A stretch of 64,000 nt of DNA from Streptomyces sp. CG1. GTDB taxonomy: Bacteria; Actinomycetota; Actinomycetes; Streptomycetales; Streptomycetaceae. The stretch spans positions 1,612,001-1,676,000 of the forward strand of contig NZ_CP163518.1 of assembly GCF_041080625.1 (NCBI RefSeq), written 5' to 3'. A program made the translations under genes and the position numbers. Positions 50,805 to 59,542 of the stretch are shown piece by piece; position 1 is the stretch's first letter, and every line of letters begins with the position of its first letter. The notes below the pieces were generated by a model. The model saw nothing but the letters and a program-made list of their open reading frames with translations. It searched no databases and was not told the DNA's origin.

Positions 50805-51010
50805 GACACCGGGGAGCGGCAGGCCCACCTTCACGTCCTTCAGGTTGTGCACCGCGTCCCGCAGCCCTTCCCTCGTCGGGCACTTCATCGCGTCCATGGC
50901 CTGGTGCAGGCCGGAAGCTGCGGCCCAGTCGGAGGCGTTGAACTGGTTGGCCGGGTCGGCGGGGTCCTTGAAGTAGGTCGCCGAAACCACGCCCCCTTGG
51001 GAGGAGTTCC
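50805..51010 (-). pseudogene. ABC branched-chain-type substrate-binding protein remnant
   Basis: The minus strand reads GGVVSATYFKDPADPANQFN then DWAAASGLHQAMDAMKCPTR and LRDAVHNLKDVKVGLPLPGV. This matches the C-terminal lobe of branched-chain amino-acid-type ABC binding proteins. No N-terminal lobe, signal peptide or partner genes remain. Confidence 0.6.
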
Positions 51011-51129
51011 GGAATTCCGGAAGGAGCAGGAGCACCGGAACGCAGCCACGCTGGTGTCGGAGCGCAGCCGTGGTGTGGACGACGCCATCGCCCTCCTCGT
51101 GGTCCACGTGTAGTCTCCCACCTGATGGC

Positions 51130-51145
51130 TACCGACCAGTCGGTA
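51130..51145. promoter_or_regulatory. TetR-type operator, perfect palindrome
   Basis: TACCGACCAGTCGGTA is a perfect 16-bp palindrome 15-30 bp upstream of the GTG of the epoxide-hydrolase-like gene and just before its ribosome-binding site. Bound protein here would block initiation. The related site at 49281 suggests one regulator for both units; no TetR gene lies between them. Confidence 0.72.
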
Positions 51146-51159
51146 TGAGGAGGCCGAGG

Positions 51160-52041
51160 GTGACCGAACTGAGCATCTCCACCGCCGCGGGCATGTTCGA
51201 CGCGATCGTGGCGGGTCCGCCCGAGGGCCGCCCGGTCCTGCTGCTGCACGGCTTCCCGCAGACGGGGCTGGTGTGGCGACGGCAGATCGCGGCGCTGGCC
51301 GGGCACGGCTACCGGGTGGTGGCGCCCGACCAGCGTGGGTATTCCCCGGGTGCCCGCCCCCAGCGGCCCGAGGACTACCGCATGGACCTCCTCGTCGACG
51401 ACGTGGTCGCGATCACCGAGGAACTGGGGTGGGCGGCGTTCGACCTGGTCGGCCATGACTGGGGAGGCGCGGTGGCCTGGTGGACCGCTCACGCCCACCC
51501 GGGCCGAGTACGCACCCTGACCGTGGTCTCGACCCCGCACCCCGGCGCTCTGGCCACCGCCCTGCGCGCCGACCAGGATCAGCGCGAACGCTCCCACTAC
51601 ATGATCGACTGGCGCGAAACACCCGCGACCGAAGAGCGCATGCTCGCCCACGATGCCCAGGAGCTTCGCGAGCTCTATGCCGCGAAGGTCCCTCAAGACA
51701 GTGCCGAGGCCTACGTACGGCACCTGTCCCAGCCGGGCGCCCTCACCGCGGCGCTGAACTGGTACCGGGCCGGCCGGCCCGACAGCGCGATCGGCGTCAT
51801 CGACGTACCCACGCTGTACGTCTGGAGCACGGAGGACAGCGCGTTCGGCCCGGCGGCCGCTCAGACGACCGGGCAGTGGGTCAACGGGCCGTACCGGTTC
51901 GAGACCTTTGAGGGCGTCAGCCACTGGGTTCCCGAGGAGGCCCCCGAGACGTTGAGCCGCCTGCTGCTCGAACACCTGCGAACGCACGGCCAGTACGGGA
52001 CCGCGACGCATACCCCGCTCATCGACTCTCCGAAGAGGTGA
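51160..52041 (+). CDS. Alpha/beta hydrolase, epoxide hydrolase/haloalkane dehalogenase-like
   Basis: 293 residues. LLLHGFPQTGLVWRRQIAAL holds the HGxP oxyanion motif, VGHDWGGAVAW carries the nucleophile Asp (about 100) as in epoxide hydrolases, LYVWSTEDSAFG the acid, and EGVSHWVPEEAP the catalytic His. It would open an epoxide or displace a halide in the cytosol. GTG 51160 has GAGGAGG 6-7 nt upstream. The next gene starts 3 nt after its stop, so the two form an operon under the palindromic operator at 51130. Confidence 0.9.
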   Translation: MTELSISTAAGMFDAIVAGPPEGRPVLLLHGFPQTGLVWRRQIAALAGHGYRVVAPDQRGYSPGARPQRPEDYRMDLLVDDVVAITEELGWAAFDLVGHDWGGAVAWWTAHAHPGRVRTLTVVSTPHPGALATALRADQDQRERSHYMIDWRETPATEERMLAHDAQELRELYAAKVPQDSAEAYVRHLSQPGALTAALNWYRAGRPDSAIGVIDVPTLYVWSTEDSAFGPAAAQTTGQWVNGPYRFETFEGVSHWVPEEAPETLSRLLLEHLRTHGQYGTATHTPLIDSPKR

Positions 52042-52044
52042 CCA

Positions 52045-52866
52045 ATGAAGACAGCGCATGCGGCCTGGCGCCGACTCGAGCCCGTACACGGCATGATCTA
52101 CTTCGTCCCCGAGGCAAGGCGAAGGTATGCAGACCTGGGACTGAGCGGACGTGCCGGGTACTTCGCCTCCCGGAGCGCCGCGTTCGGCCGGGCATCCGCC
52201 GAGCTGATCATCTCGACCTTCTACAACTTCAATCCCGAATGGGTACGCCAGTCGGTCGACGGGGCCTGGGACGCAACCACGCCGCAGCAGGTTCTGGACG
52301 CGCGGTACGCCGCGGCGGGCGAAGCCCTGCGGCGGGCGGGAATCCACGAGCTGGCCCACTTCGCGGAGGTCCTGACGCTGGTCCGCCGGGCAGCCGAGAC
52401 GGCCTGCGAACACCCGCAGGGCCGCCCGCTGTTCGCCGCGCACGCCGCGCTGCCTTGGCCGGAGGAACCGGTACTGCAGCTGTGGCACGCCCAGACGCTG
52501 CTAAGGGAGTTCCGCGGAGATGCTCATGTCGCGTGCCTGCTGAGCGAGGGCGTCGGAGGACTGGAGGCCCTGATTCTGCATGCCGCCACCGGTGAGATCC
52601 CGGTCGACTTCCTCAAGGCGAGCCGCGCATGGCCCGAGGAGAAATGGGCCGAGACCGAGGAACACCTGCGCAAGCGAGGCCTCCTCGACGGCGACTCCCT
52701 CAGCCCGGAGGGCGTACTCCTGCGTCGGCACATCGAGGACCGCACCGACCGTCTGGCCCTTCCGGCCTACGCCGCCCTGGGTGACGCCGGCTGTGAGCGT
52801 CTCGCCGAACTCGCGAGCCCGTTCGGCCGCGCCGTGGTCGAAGCCGGCCTTCTCAAGCTCGGCTGA
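52045..52866 (+). CDS. SCO6745-family protein (HTH-like)
   Basis: 273 residues, helical and soluble. WRRLEPVHGMIYFVPEARRR and YADLGLSGRAGYFASRSAAF at the N-terminus, FNPEWVRQSVDGAWD, and a C-terminal winged-helix-like segment (WAETEEHLRKRGLLDGDSLS; HIEDRTDRLALPAYAALGDA) match what I recall as the SCO6745 family of actinobacterial proteins. The function is unknown; the fold suggests a MarR-like wing without a proven DNA-binding role. It starts 3 nt after the hydrolase stop and is surely co-transcribed with it. Confidence 0.8.
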   Translation: MKTAHAAWRRLEPVHGMIYFVPEARRRYADLGLSGRAGYFASRSAAFGRASAELIISTFYNFNPEWVRQSVDGAWDATTPQQVLDARYAAAGEALRRAGIHELAHFAEVLTLVRRAAETACEHPQGRPLFAAHAALPWPEEPVLQLWHAQTLLREFRGDAHVACLLSEGVGGLEALILHAATGEIPVDFLKASRAWPEEKWAETEEHLRKRGLLDGDSLSPEGVLLRRHIEDRTDRLALPAYAALGDAGCERLAELASPFGRAVVEAGLLKLG

Positions 52867-53620
52867 CCCGGCCTCCTTCGCCCTCTGCGTCGTGCTCGAT
52901 CTGGTGGAACCGGCGGCCATGTCCTGTAAGAAGAGCGCCTGCGGAGGGACTCGGCCGGCGAGCGCCGTACGACGACTACGACGACTCTGCCGGGCTCTTC
53001 GACCCCCGCACCTTCGCTCAGGAGCCGCGCCGACCGGGAACTGCCGAACGCGGCCGCAGCCGCCGGCCTTTCGGCGGCGCTCCCGCGTTCCCAAGCCCGC
53101 ACTCGGCGCAGCGCCTGATGCGCATCGCCGGGCATCGCACACATAGGCCATCCGGCCTCAGGGCTGGGCGGGGCCGGCTTCGACGTCGGCAATTGGCCCG
53201 CCGTATCGGCCATCGCCGGCGCCCACAGGCGTTCGATGACGGTTCGCAGTGGCCCCACCTCGCGGTCGTACCCGCTGGCGAGGGGCAATGGGGGCCGCTT
53301 CGAGACGTCATGCACCGCTCTTCAACCGAGTGGGGCCAAGCGGCCAATACCGACGAGCCACTGAACGACGTCAAAGCCAGCCGGGCCGGACCGGGCCGCG
53401 GCATGTGATGGGCCACGACGGTCGTTGACGGGCCGCCTACGGGCGCTCCTCGTCCGAAAGGCACCACGTCAGCCAACAGCCGCGACAGGAGCTGACCTGT
53501 GAGCTGCCTCACCCCTCACTGCCGGCTCAGCGCGCGAAGTGCCTGACCAGCCCCCTTCCTGCCCGTCCGCCGCCGCACGTTGGCCGGATACGTCAGTAAT
53601 CTGTCATTGCAGCCAGTGCG
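52867..53620. other. Gene-free stretch
   Basis: About 750 bp with no recognisable protein, RNA or mobile-element motif on either strand. Open frames are long only because of base composition. The right end holds the promoter of the AraC-type gene. Confidence 0.4.
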
Positions 53621-53638
53621 ACAGCCAATACAGGCTGT
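53621..53638. promoter_or_regulatory. Inverted repeat before the AraC-type gene
   Basis: ACAGCC-AATACA-GGCTGT, a perfect 6-bp inverted repeat with a 6-nt spacer, ends 4 bp before the GTG start. A further CAGCCA half-site lies about 11 bp upstream (53610). This suggests autoregulation. Confidence 0.5.
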
Positions 53639-53642
53639 AACT

Positions 53643-54659
53643 GTGTTGGAGCGACGTGTTGTTGTGGTGGTGTACGCGGGCGCGATGGCCCTGGACGTCA
53701 CCGGACCGATTGAAGTGTTCGATACCGCGAACCGGCTCCTGGGCTCCTCGGGCGCCCCCTACCGGACCGACTTCGTCTCTGCCGACGCGCCACTGGTGCG
53801 CATGAGTTCGGGTGTGGTGATGGAGGCGTCGCCGTTGGAGGCAGGGCAGGGCCCGATCGACACGCTCCTCGTGCCGGGCGGATGGAGTCTCGACAACGCG
53901 CTCAAAGACCAGGCGCTCGTGTCCTGGATCGGCAGGGCGGCGGCCCGGTCGCGCAGGGTGGCCTCCGTATGCGGCGGATCCTTTCTGCTGGCCGAGGCGG
54001 GGCTCCTCGACGGCAGACGCGCCACCACGCACTGGGCGTACAGCGAGGCGATGGCGTGCCGCTATCCGGATGTGACGGTGGACGCCGAGCCGATCTTCGT
54101 CTGGGACGGCCCCTTCGTGACCTCCGCGGGCGTGTCGACGGGCATCGACATGGCGCTGGCCCTGGTGGAGGCCGATCACGGATCGGCGCTCGCGCTGGAG
54201 ACGGCACGGTTTCTGGTGCTGTTCCTCAAGCGGCACGGAGGACAGTCCCAGTACAGCGCCGTCCTCGACGCGCAGTTGGCCGACCATCCGCCGGTCCGGG
54301 CGGCACAGGAGTGGATTCTCGACAACCTGGACAAGGCGCTGCCCGTGGCCGAGATCGCGCGGCAGGCCAACATGAGTCAACGCAACTTCGCCCGGGTCTT
54401 CCGGCGCGAGGTGGGCACCACACCCGGCCAGTACGTCGAACGGACGCGCATCGCCCGCGCACGCGAGCTACTGGAAACCACAGACCTGACGATCAGCCAG
54501 ATAGCCGGCCGCTGCGGATTCGCCGCCACCGAGACGTTCTTCCGCTCCTTCGGACGAACCCTGGGACTCAGCCCCAAGGAATACCGGCACCGCTTCCAGG
54601 TCATCTCCCCATCCGGTCTCATCGACCACCGCCACGAAAGGGAGGGCAGCCCCGCATGA
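53643..54659 (+). CDS. AraC-family regulator with DJ-1/PfpI-like N-terminal domain (GlxA-type)
   Basis: 338 residues. The N-terminal glutamine-amidotransferase-like domain (about 1-190) has DVTGPIEVFDTANRLL, LLVPGG and SVCGGSFLLAEAG with the elbow Cys. The C-terminal double HTH (about 225-320) reads LPVAEIARQANMSQRNFARV and DLTISQIAGRCGFAATETFF then RSFGRTLGLSPKEYRHRF. GTG 53643 is chosen by alignment with the family (ERRVVVVVYAGAM); no ribosome-binding site is evident, so a leaderless transcript is possible. Its stop overlaps the ThDP enzyme start (ATGA), making it the first gene of the biosynthetic-looking operon and its likely activator. Confidence 0.88.
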   Translation: MLERRVVVVVYAGAMALDVTGPIEVFDTANRLLGSSGAPYRTDFVSADAPLVRMSSGVVMEASPLEAGQGPIDTLLVPGGWSLDNALKDQALVSWIGRAAARSRRVASVCGGSFLLAEAGLLDGRRATTHWAYSEAMACRYPDVTVDAEPIFVWDGPFVTSAGVSTGIDMALALVEADHGSALALETARFLVLFLKRHGGQSQYSAVLDAQLADHPPVRAAQEWILDNLDKALPVAEIARQANMSQRNFARVFRREVGTTPGQYVERTRIARARELLETTDLTISQIAGRCGFAATETFFRSFGRTLGLSPKEYRHRFQVISPSGLIDHRHEREGSPA

Positions 54660-56416
54660 CCACCAGGGTCTCGGAGTTACCCGAAGCACGAACGGTACGC
54701 CTGGTCGACTTTCTGGCCGGGGAACTCGCCAGGACCGGCGTCACCCATGTGTTCGGGGTCGGCGGCGCGAACATCGAGGACCTGTACGACGCAGTGCACC
54801 GCGGCGGCGCCGTCCGCGGCATCGTCGCCAAACACGAGTTCTCCGCCGTCACCATGGCCGACGGATACGCACGCACCACCGGGCGCCTCGGCGTCGTTGC
54901 CGCCACCTCGGGCGGTGGGGCGATGAACCTCGTACCGGGTCTGGCGGAGGCGTACGCCTCCCGGGTGCCCGTACTGGCCCTGGTGGGCCAGCCGCCGACC
55001 GGCCAGGAAGGGCACGGGGCGTTCCAGGACTCCAGCGGCAAGGCGGGCTCCTTCGACGCGCGGGAGGTCTTCGCACCCGTCTCCCGGTTCTGCGCCCGGG
55101 TCGATGACGCGGACTCGCTCATGGAGTTGCTGCCCCGGGCAGTCGCGGCGGCACAGGCCGATCCACGCGGGCCGGCCGTGCTGTTGCTGCCCAAGGACGT
55201 GCAGCAGACACGGATCCAGGTGCCCGCCCGCGACGCGGCTCCGATACCGGGCGCCCGCGCGACGGCCTCCGCGGTGCGGCTCGACACCGCTGCCCTCAGC
55301 ACCGTGTCGGACGCCCTACGGGGAGCCGGTCGCGTCCTCGTCATCGCCGGCGAGGATGTTGCCGCCGCCGACGCACGTGAGGATCTCGCCGAACTGGCCC
55401 GGCGCCTCGGGGCATGGGTGGCGGTCACCCCGGACGCCAAGGACGCCTTCGACAACCGTGATCCCCGATTCGCCGGCGTGGCCGGGGTGATGGGCCACGC
55501 CAACGTCGAAGACTGTCTGCGGCGGGCCGACCTGTGTCTGCTGGTCGGTACCCGACTGCCGCTCCTGGCACGCGGCGGCCTCGACCGGGCCCTGGCCGCC
55601 ACCGACGTCGTCTGCCTCGGTCCGGAACCGCCGTTCGTGGCAGGCACCGCACTCGGTGGGAACCTGCGGGACGCACTGCGCGCGGTGACGGGTCGACTGC
55701 CGTCGCACCCACGCCCCTGCCCGCCGCATGCCGGCCCCCTTCCAACACCCTTGCCGGGTCCGCTTGTTCAGGCCCAGGAACGAACCGTCCCCCATGCCCA
55801 GGCGGTCGCCGCGGTGGAGGCGGCACTCCCCCAGGACGCACACGTCTTCGTGGACGCCGGCAACACAGGAGCCAGCGCGGTCCATCTCCTCCCGGCTCCG
55901 CGCCACGGCCGCTTCGTGGTGGCTGTGGGCATGGGCGGCATGGGCTACACCTTCGGTGCCGGCATCGGCGCGGCGCTCGCCACCGGCCGACGTACCTACG
56001 TCCTCGCCGGCGACGGGGCCTTCTTCATGCACGGGATGGAAGTGCACACCGCCGTGGAGTACGGCGCACCCGTGACGTTCGTGATCTTCAACAACAGCGC
56101 CCACGCCATGTGCGCACTGCGGGAGGAGTTCCTCCAGGGCGGCGTCCGCAGCGACGACCTGTTCGCCCCGACCGACCTCGCCGCCGGAGTGGCCGCCGCC
56201 TTCGCGTCCCTTGAGGCCACGGGAGCCCTCGACGCGGCGCACCTGCGCACGGCCCTGCTGCGCAGCAATGCGGCCGACGGCCCGGCGTTCGTCGCAGTGT
56301 CCTGTGACCCCCGCGAGATCCCCCCGTTCCTTCCCTTCCAGTCCTTCCCGTCCTTCACCGAAGCCACCAAGAGCAAGGAGGGTTCAGATGAACGAGGAGT
56401 CGTCCACGTTGGCTGA
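54656..56416 (+). CDS. ThDP-dependent enzyme, acetolactate-synthase-like
   Basis: 586 residues in the PYR / central / PP arrangement. The catalytic Glu61 is in VAKHEFSAVTMADGYAR, and the cofactor site is LAGDGAFFMHGMEVHTAVEY then VTFVIFNNSAHAM (GDG...NN). The central domain (about 200-340) lacks an obvious FAD requirement. It could decarboxylate a 2-keto acid and transfer the acyl anion to an acceptor, forming an acyloin, or release an aldehyde. It overlaps the upstream regulator by 4 bp and the downstream SRPBCC gene by 29 bp. No small regulatory subunit (ilvH) or other isoleucine/valine genes are present, so a dedicated secondary pathway is more likely than branched-chain amino-acid synthesis. 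Confidence 0.88.
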   Translation: MTTRVSELPEARTVRLVDFLAGELARTGVTHVFGVGGANIEDLYDAVHRGGAVRGIVAKHEFSAVTMADGYARTTGRLGVVAATSGGGAMNLVPGLAEAYASRVPVLALVGQPPTGQEGHGAFQDSSGKAGSFDAREVFAPVSRFCARVDDADSLMELLPRAVAAAQADPRGPAVLLLPKDVQQTRIQVPARDAAPIPGARATASAVRLDTAALSTVSDALRGAGRVLVIAGEDVAAADAREDLAELARRLGAWVAVTPDAKDAFDNRDPRFAGVAGVMGHANVEDCLRRADLCLLVGTRLPLLARGGLDRALAATDVVCLGPEPPFVAGTALGGNLRDALRAVTGRLPSHPRPCPPHAGPLPTPLPGPLVQAQERTVPHAQAVAAVEAALPQDAHVFVDAGNTGASAVHLLPAPRHGRFVVAVGMGGMGYTFGAGIGAALATGRRTYVLAGDGAFFMHGMEVHTAVEYGAPVTFVIFNNSAHAMCALREEFLQGGVRSDDLFAPTDLAAGVAAAFASLEATGALDAAHLRTALLRSNAADGPAFVAVSCDPREIPPFLPFQSFPSFTEATKSKEGSDERGVVHVG

Positions 56417-57041
56417 CATTCCCGGTCTGGTCCGGATCGAGAACGCCGGTAAGCAGGAACTGACTGCCCACTGCATGGAACTCACCCACGCGGTCTACCC
56501 CCACCATCAGGTCTACGGGCAGTACTGCACCATCCACGAGTACGTCGACTGCCCCCCGGAGCAGGCCTACGACTACCTGCGCCAAGGGCACCATCTGGAG
56601 GAGTGGACCTGCAGCCTGCGGGACTTCGCGCCCACCGGCACACCGGGGCTGTGGGTCGGCCACGACCGGCTGGAGGACGACACCAGGATCTACTGCAAGG
56701 TGGTCGCGAACCCCGAGGCCATGACCGTGGACTACCACTGCTCCTGGGACCAGGGCGAGAAGCTGTGGATGATCTACCTGATGCGTGTCGTACCGGCCCG
56801 ACTGGTACTCGACAAGCCGGGTTCGGTGATCACCTGGACCAACTGCCGACACCCCTACTACGACGACAACCCGCACCCCGGCCTGGCACCCCGCCCGGAC
56901 CGCCCCTGGGTGGGCGACTACTGGGACCTCTTCTACGCGGGGCACACCGTCGAGATGCACAACCTCAAGGCCATCCTGGAGCACCGTCACCGGGGCGGCC
57001 TGCCGATCGGTACGGCTCCGGCGAGGGCGGTGGCGCAGTGA
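56388..57041 (+). CDS. SRPBCC-like (START/Bet v 1 fold) protein
   Basis: 217 residues. YCTIHEYVDCPPEQAYDYLR and QGHHLEEWTCSLRDF, then a run of beta strands and a C-terminal helix (AGHTVEMHNLKAILEHRHRG), fit the SRPBCC pocket fold used by polyketide aromatases/cyclases and ligand-binding proteins. Several His, Trp and Tyr residues line the predicted cavity. ATG 56388 has AAGGAGG 6-7 nt upstream and lies inside the 3' end of the ThDP gene. It may bind or cyclise the intermediate passed between the ThDP enzyme and the KAS III-like enzyme. The fold is likely; the activity is unknown. Confidence 0.72.
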   Translation: MNEESSTLADIPGLVRIENAGKQELTAHCMELTHAVYPHHQVYGQYCTIHEYVDCPPEQAYDYLRQGHHLEEWTCSLRDFAPTGTPGLWVGHDRLEDDTRIYCKVVANPEAMTVDYHCSWDQGEKLWMIYLMRVVPARLVLDKPGSVITWTNCRHPYYDDNPHPGLAPRPDRPWVGDYWDLFYAGHTVEMHNLKAILEHRHRGGLPIGTAPARAVAQ

Positions 57042-58057
57042 CCACGGTCAGCCTCACCGACGTCGCGAGCTACCTGCCCGGCAAGCCGGTCCCCGCGGAG
57101 TTCTACACGGACTTCCCTGGAGCCGAGGACAAGCTCCGCAACCACCCCATGTTCAGGGTCCCTCCGTTACGGCACCACGTGGCCAGGGACGAGACCAACG
57201 CGGACCTGGTCGAACGTGCCGTACAGCCCCTGCTCGAACGGCACGGCAGTGCCGCGATCCGAGGCGTCGACGTGCTGTTGGTGCACAGCCAGTTGCCGGA
57301 CCTGCCGTTCGTGGGCGCCGGAACCGAGGTGGCGCGTCGGCTGGGCCTCAACCCGGAGTGGCTCGTCGACGTGGCCAACGCGGGCTGCGCGTCCTTCGTG
57401 TACATGTTGAAGCTGGCCCGGCAGATCCTCACCTCCACCGATGCGAAGACCGCGCTGATATGCAACGCGCAAAGCGCCGCAGGGCAGTGGTTCACCCAGT
57501 CCGAGGTCCGCAAACTCGCCCAGGCGGCGATCCCGGGCGACGGGTGCGGTGTGGGGTACGTGACGACATCGGCACAGTCGCCGGTCCTGGACGTGGAGAC
57601 CCGGCACATCGGCGAGTACGCCGGCGACATGACCGTGGCGGTCGACGACGGCCGCAAGTACTGGGAGCCGGGAGAGTCCCAGCTGCGGATCGGGTTCACC
57701 GACGCCAGTGTTGCCAAGGTCCTGGCGCGCGGGAACCGCCTCGTCCCCGAGGTGGTCATGGACCTGTGCCGACGGCTCGGCGTGGCGAGCACCGACATCG
57801 ACGTCCTCATCACCAACCAGCCCAACCGCACCTTCCTGCGGAACTGGCGAGAGGCGCTGCAACTGCCGGCCGAACGGCACCTGAACACCTTTGACGCATA
57901 CGGGAACTTGTTCGGAGCGGCGATCCCGATCACCTTGGACCGCGCGATCAGCTCCGGGCGGGTGCAGGAAGGCGACCTGATGGTGCTCGGGGGATTCGCC
58001 CATGCCGGCGACTTCGCCGGTGCCGTCGCCGTGCGCTGGCACGGCGGACGGGACTGA
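57038..58057 (+). CDS. KAS III-like acyl-transferring enzyme with Asn at the His position
   Basis: 339 residues of the thiolase fold. The nucleophile is Cys117 in VANAGCASFVYML. The C-terminal FabH motif, normally HQAN, reads TNQPNRTF with Asn260 where His stands, and the third residue is Asn290 in AYGNLFGA. Thus Cys-Asn-Asn replaces Cys-His-Asn, so decarboxylative condensation may be impaired and an acyl transfer or non-decarboxylative condensation is more likely. GTG 57038 overlaps the SRPBCC stop (GTGA). The gene is third of four enzymes in the operon; no acyl carrier protein is encoded nearby, so a CoA thioester may be used. Confidence 0.88.
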   Translation: MTTVSLTDVASYLPGKPVPAEFYTDFPGAEDKLRNHPMFRVPPLRHHVARDETNADLVERAVQPLLERHGSAAIRGVDVLLVHSQLPDLPFVGAGTEVARRLGLNPEWLVDVANAGCASFVYMLKLARQILTSTDAKTALICNAQSAAGQWFTQSEVRKLAQAAIPGDGCGVGYVTTSAQSPVLDVETRHIGEYAGDMTVAVDDGRKYWEPGESQLRIGFTDASVAKVLARGNRLVPEVVMDLCRRLGVASTDIDVLITNQPNRTFLRNWREALQLPAERHLNTFDAYGNLFGAAIPITLDRAISSGRVQEGDLMVLGGFAHAGDFAGAVAVRWHGGRD

Positions 58058-58060
58058 ATC

Positions 58061-59080
58061 ATGGACATCCCCGTACTGCACCGTCTTGCCCTGAACGAGA
58101 GCCCGTATCCCCCACTGCCCTCGGTGCGCGAGGCGATGCACCGGGCCGTCGCACAAGCCCACCGCTACCCGCCGCTGCACCCCGACGACCTCACCGAGCG
58201 GATCGCCGCGTGGTGCCGGGTGACCTCCGACCGTGTCACGGTCGGCAACGGATCGGTCGGCGTGGCCCTGCAGTTGCTCCAGGCATTGGTCCGGCCCGGC
58301 GACACGGTGGCCTACGCCTGGCGCACGTTCGACGCCTACCCCCTCCTGGCCGCCATGGTCGGCGCTGAACCACTCCCCGTACCCCTGGCGCCGGACGGAC
58401 ACCAGGATCTGGGCGCCCTGCTCGCAGCGCTCGACCACCGCACCCGCGTCGTGGTGCTGTGCAATCCCCACAACCCCACCGGAAGCCTCGTCACCGCCGA
58501 CGCGCTGTCGGCGTTCCTGCGTCAGGTCCCCCGACACGTCACCGTGCTCCTCGACGAGGCGTACATGGAGTTCGCCCGCGACACCAACCTGCCGGATTCA
58601 CTCGCCCTTCTGGACACCTACCCCAACCTGCTGGTCCTGCGCACCTTCTCCAAGGCCCACGGCCTCGCCGCCCTGCGGGTCGGCTACGGACTCGGCGCCT
58701 CCGACCTGGTGGAACGGATCCGTCGGCAACAGCTGCCCTTCGGCATCAACGCAGTGGCGACAGCGGCGGTGAAGGCCTCACTGCGAGCCGAAAGCGAACT
58801 GCGCCTACGCGTGGACACCGTCGTCGCCGAACGCGAACGGCTCCGGCGTGAACTCGTGTCCCTCGGCTGGCGCGTACACCCCGGGCATGCCAATTCCGTC
58901 TGGCTCGCCGCTCCCGATCCGATCGATGAGGGCGCCGCAGCACTCACCGACGCCGGTGTTCAGGCGCGCCACTACCCCGGCGAGGGACTCCGGCTCACCG
59001 TCGGCAACCGAAAGGCCAACGACACCGTGCTGACCGCGCTGGCGGGACTGCGCGCGCTCCGGAGTACGTCGCGAATGTGA
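58061..59080 (+). CDS. PLP-dependent aminotransferase, HisC-like (class I/II)
   Basis: 339 residues. NESPYPPLPSVREAMH at the N-terminus, VGNGSVGVALQLLQ (phosphate-binding Gly loop region), LCNPHNPTG, LLDEAYMEFA (Asp contacting the pyridine N) and RTFSKAHGLAALRVGYG with the Schiff-base Lys define the histidinol-phosphate aminotransferase group. The other his genes are absent, so a role in the local operon is favoured: transamination of a keto product from the ThDP/KAS steps, or a decarboxylation as in CobD-like relatives. It begins 3 nt after the KAS III-like gene and is the last gene of the operon. Confidence 0.9.
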   Translation: MDIPVLHRLALNESPYPPLPSVREAMHRAVAQAHRYPPLHPDDLTERIAAWCRVTSDRVTVGNGSVGVALQLLQALVRPGDTVAYAWRTFDAYPLLAAMVGAEPLPVPLAPDGHQDLGALLAALDHRTRVVVLCNPHNPTGSLVTADALSAFLRQVPRHVTVLLDEAYMEFARDTNLPDSLALLDTYPNLLVLRTFSKAHGLAALRVGYGLGASDLVERIRRQQLPFGINAVATAAVKASLRAESELRLRVDTVVAERERLRRELVSLGWRVHPGHANSVWLAAPDPIDEGAAALTDAGVQARHYPGEGLRLTVGNRKANDTVLTALAGLRALRSTSRM

Positions 59081-59542
59081 GGCACACCGTCCTCGGCGCT
59101 GCCTCAGCAATGGCCCCGAGCCGACGCGGCACCGTTCAGGACGCTGACGTCGACTCCCGAACCCCGCGACCTCCTTCAGGCTCCGCGGGAACTGGTCGCT
59201 CAGCATGGCCTGGCGTGGGCGAGTCGGTCCGGGCGCCGAGCACCTCCTGCTGGGAGGAGTTCGAAGCTCAGTTCGTTCCACCGGCTCGGCCACGCGGGAG
59301 CGACCCAGCTCCAAGGTTGCCCGCGACTCGGTGAGATGCGGCAGGGTGAGCGTCGGCATAAGGCTGTGCAAAGGCCACTACAAAAAGTGGAAACGGCACT
59401 GCCGCCAGCACACCACAACTTCGCGCGAGAGAGCTCGGGCGATGGACGCAGCCAGCTTCGTCCTCGACAACCTCACCGCCCAGATCACCTCCTACGAAGA
59501 CGTCTCCCCTTGACCGTCGTGACCAAGAACGGAGAGTGAGCT
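59081..59542. other. Gene-free stretch after the operon
   Basis: About 460 bp. A short plus-strand tail (AMDAASFVLDNLTAQITSYE then DVSP-stop, ending 59513) directly before the DUF6262-like gene looks like the C-terminus of a lost upstream protein, perhaps a transposon integrase, but is too short to prove. Confidence 0.35.

Noticed and set aside
49711..52488. Single 925-codon minus-strand protein
   Set aside because: Only the PucR-like part is coding; the rest is antisense to the hydrolase and SCO6745-family genes.
52867..53580. Possible transposase frames on the minus strand
   Set aside because: No DDE, tyrosine or serine recombinase motif in any frame.
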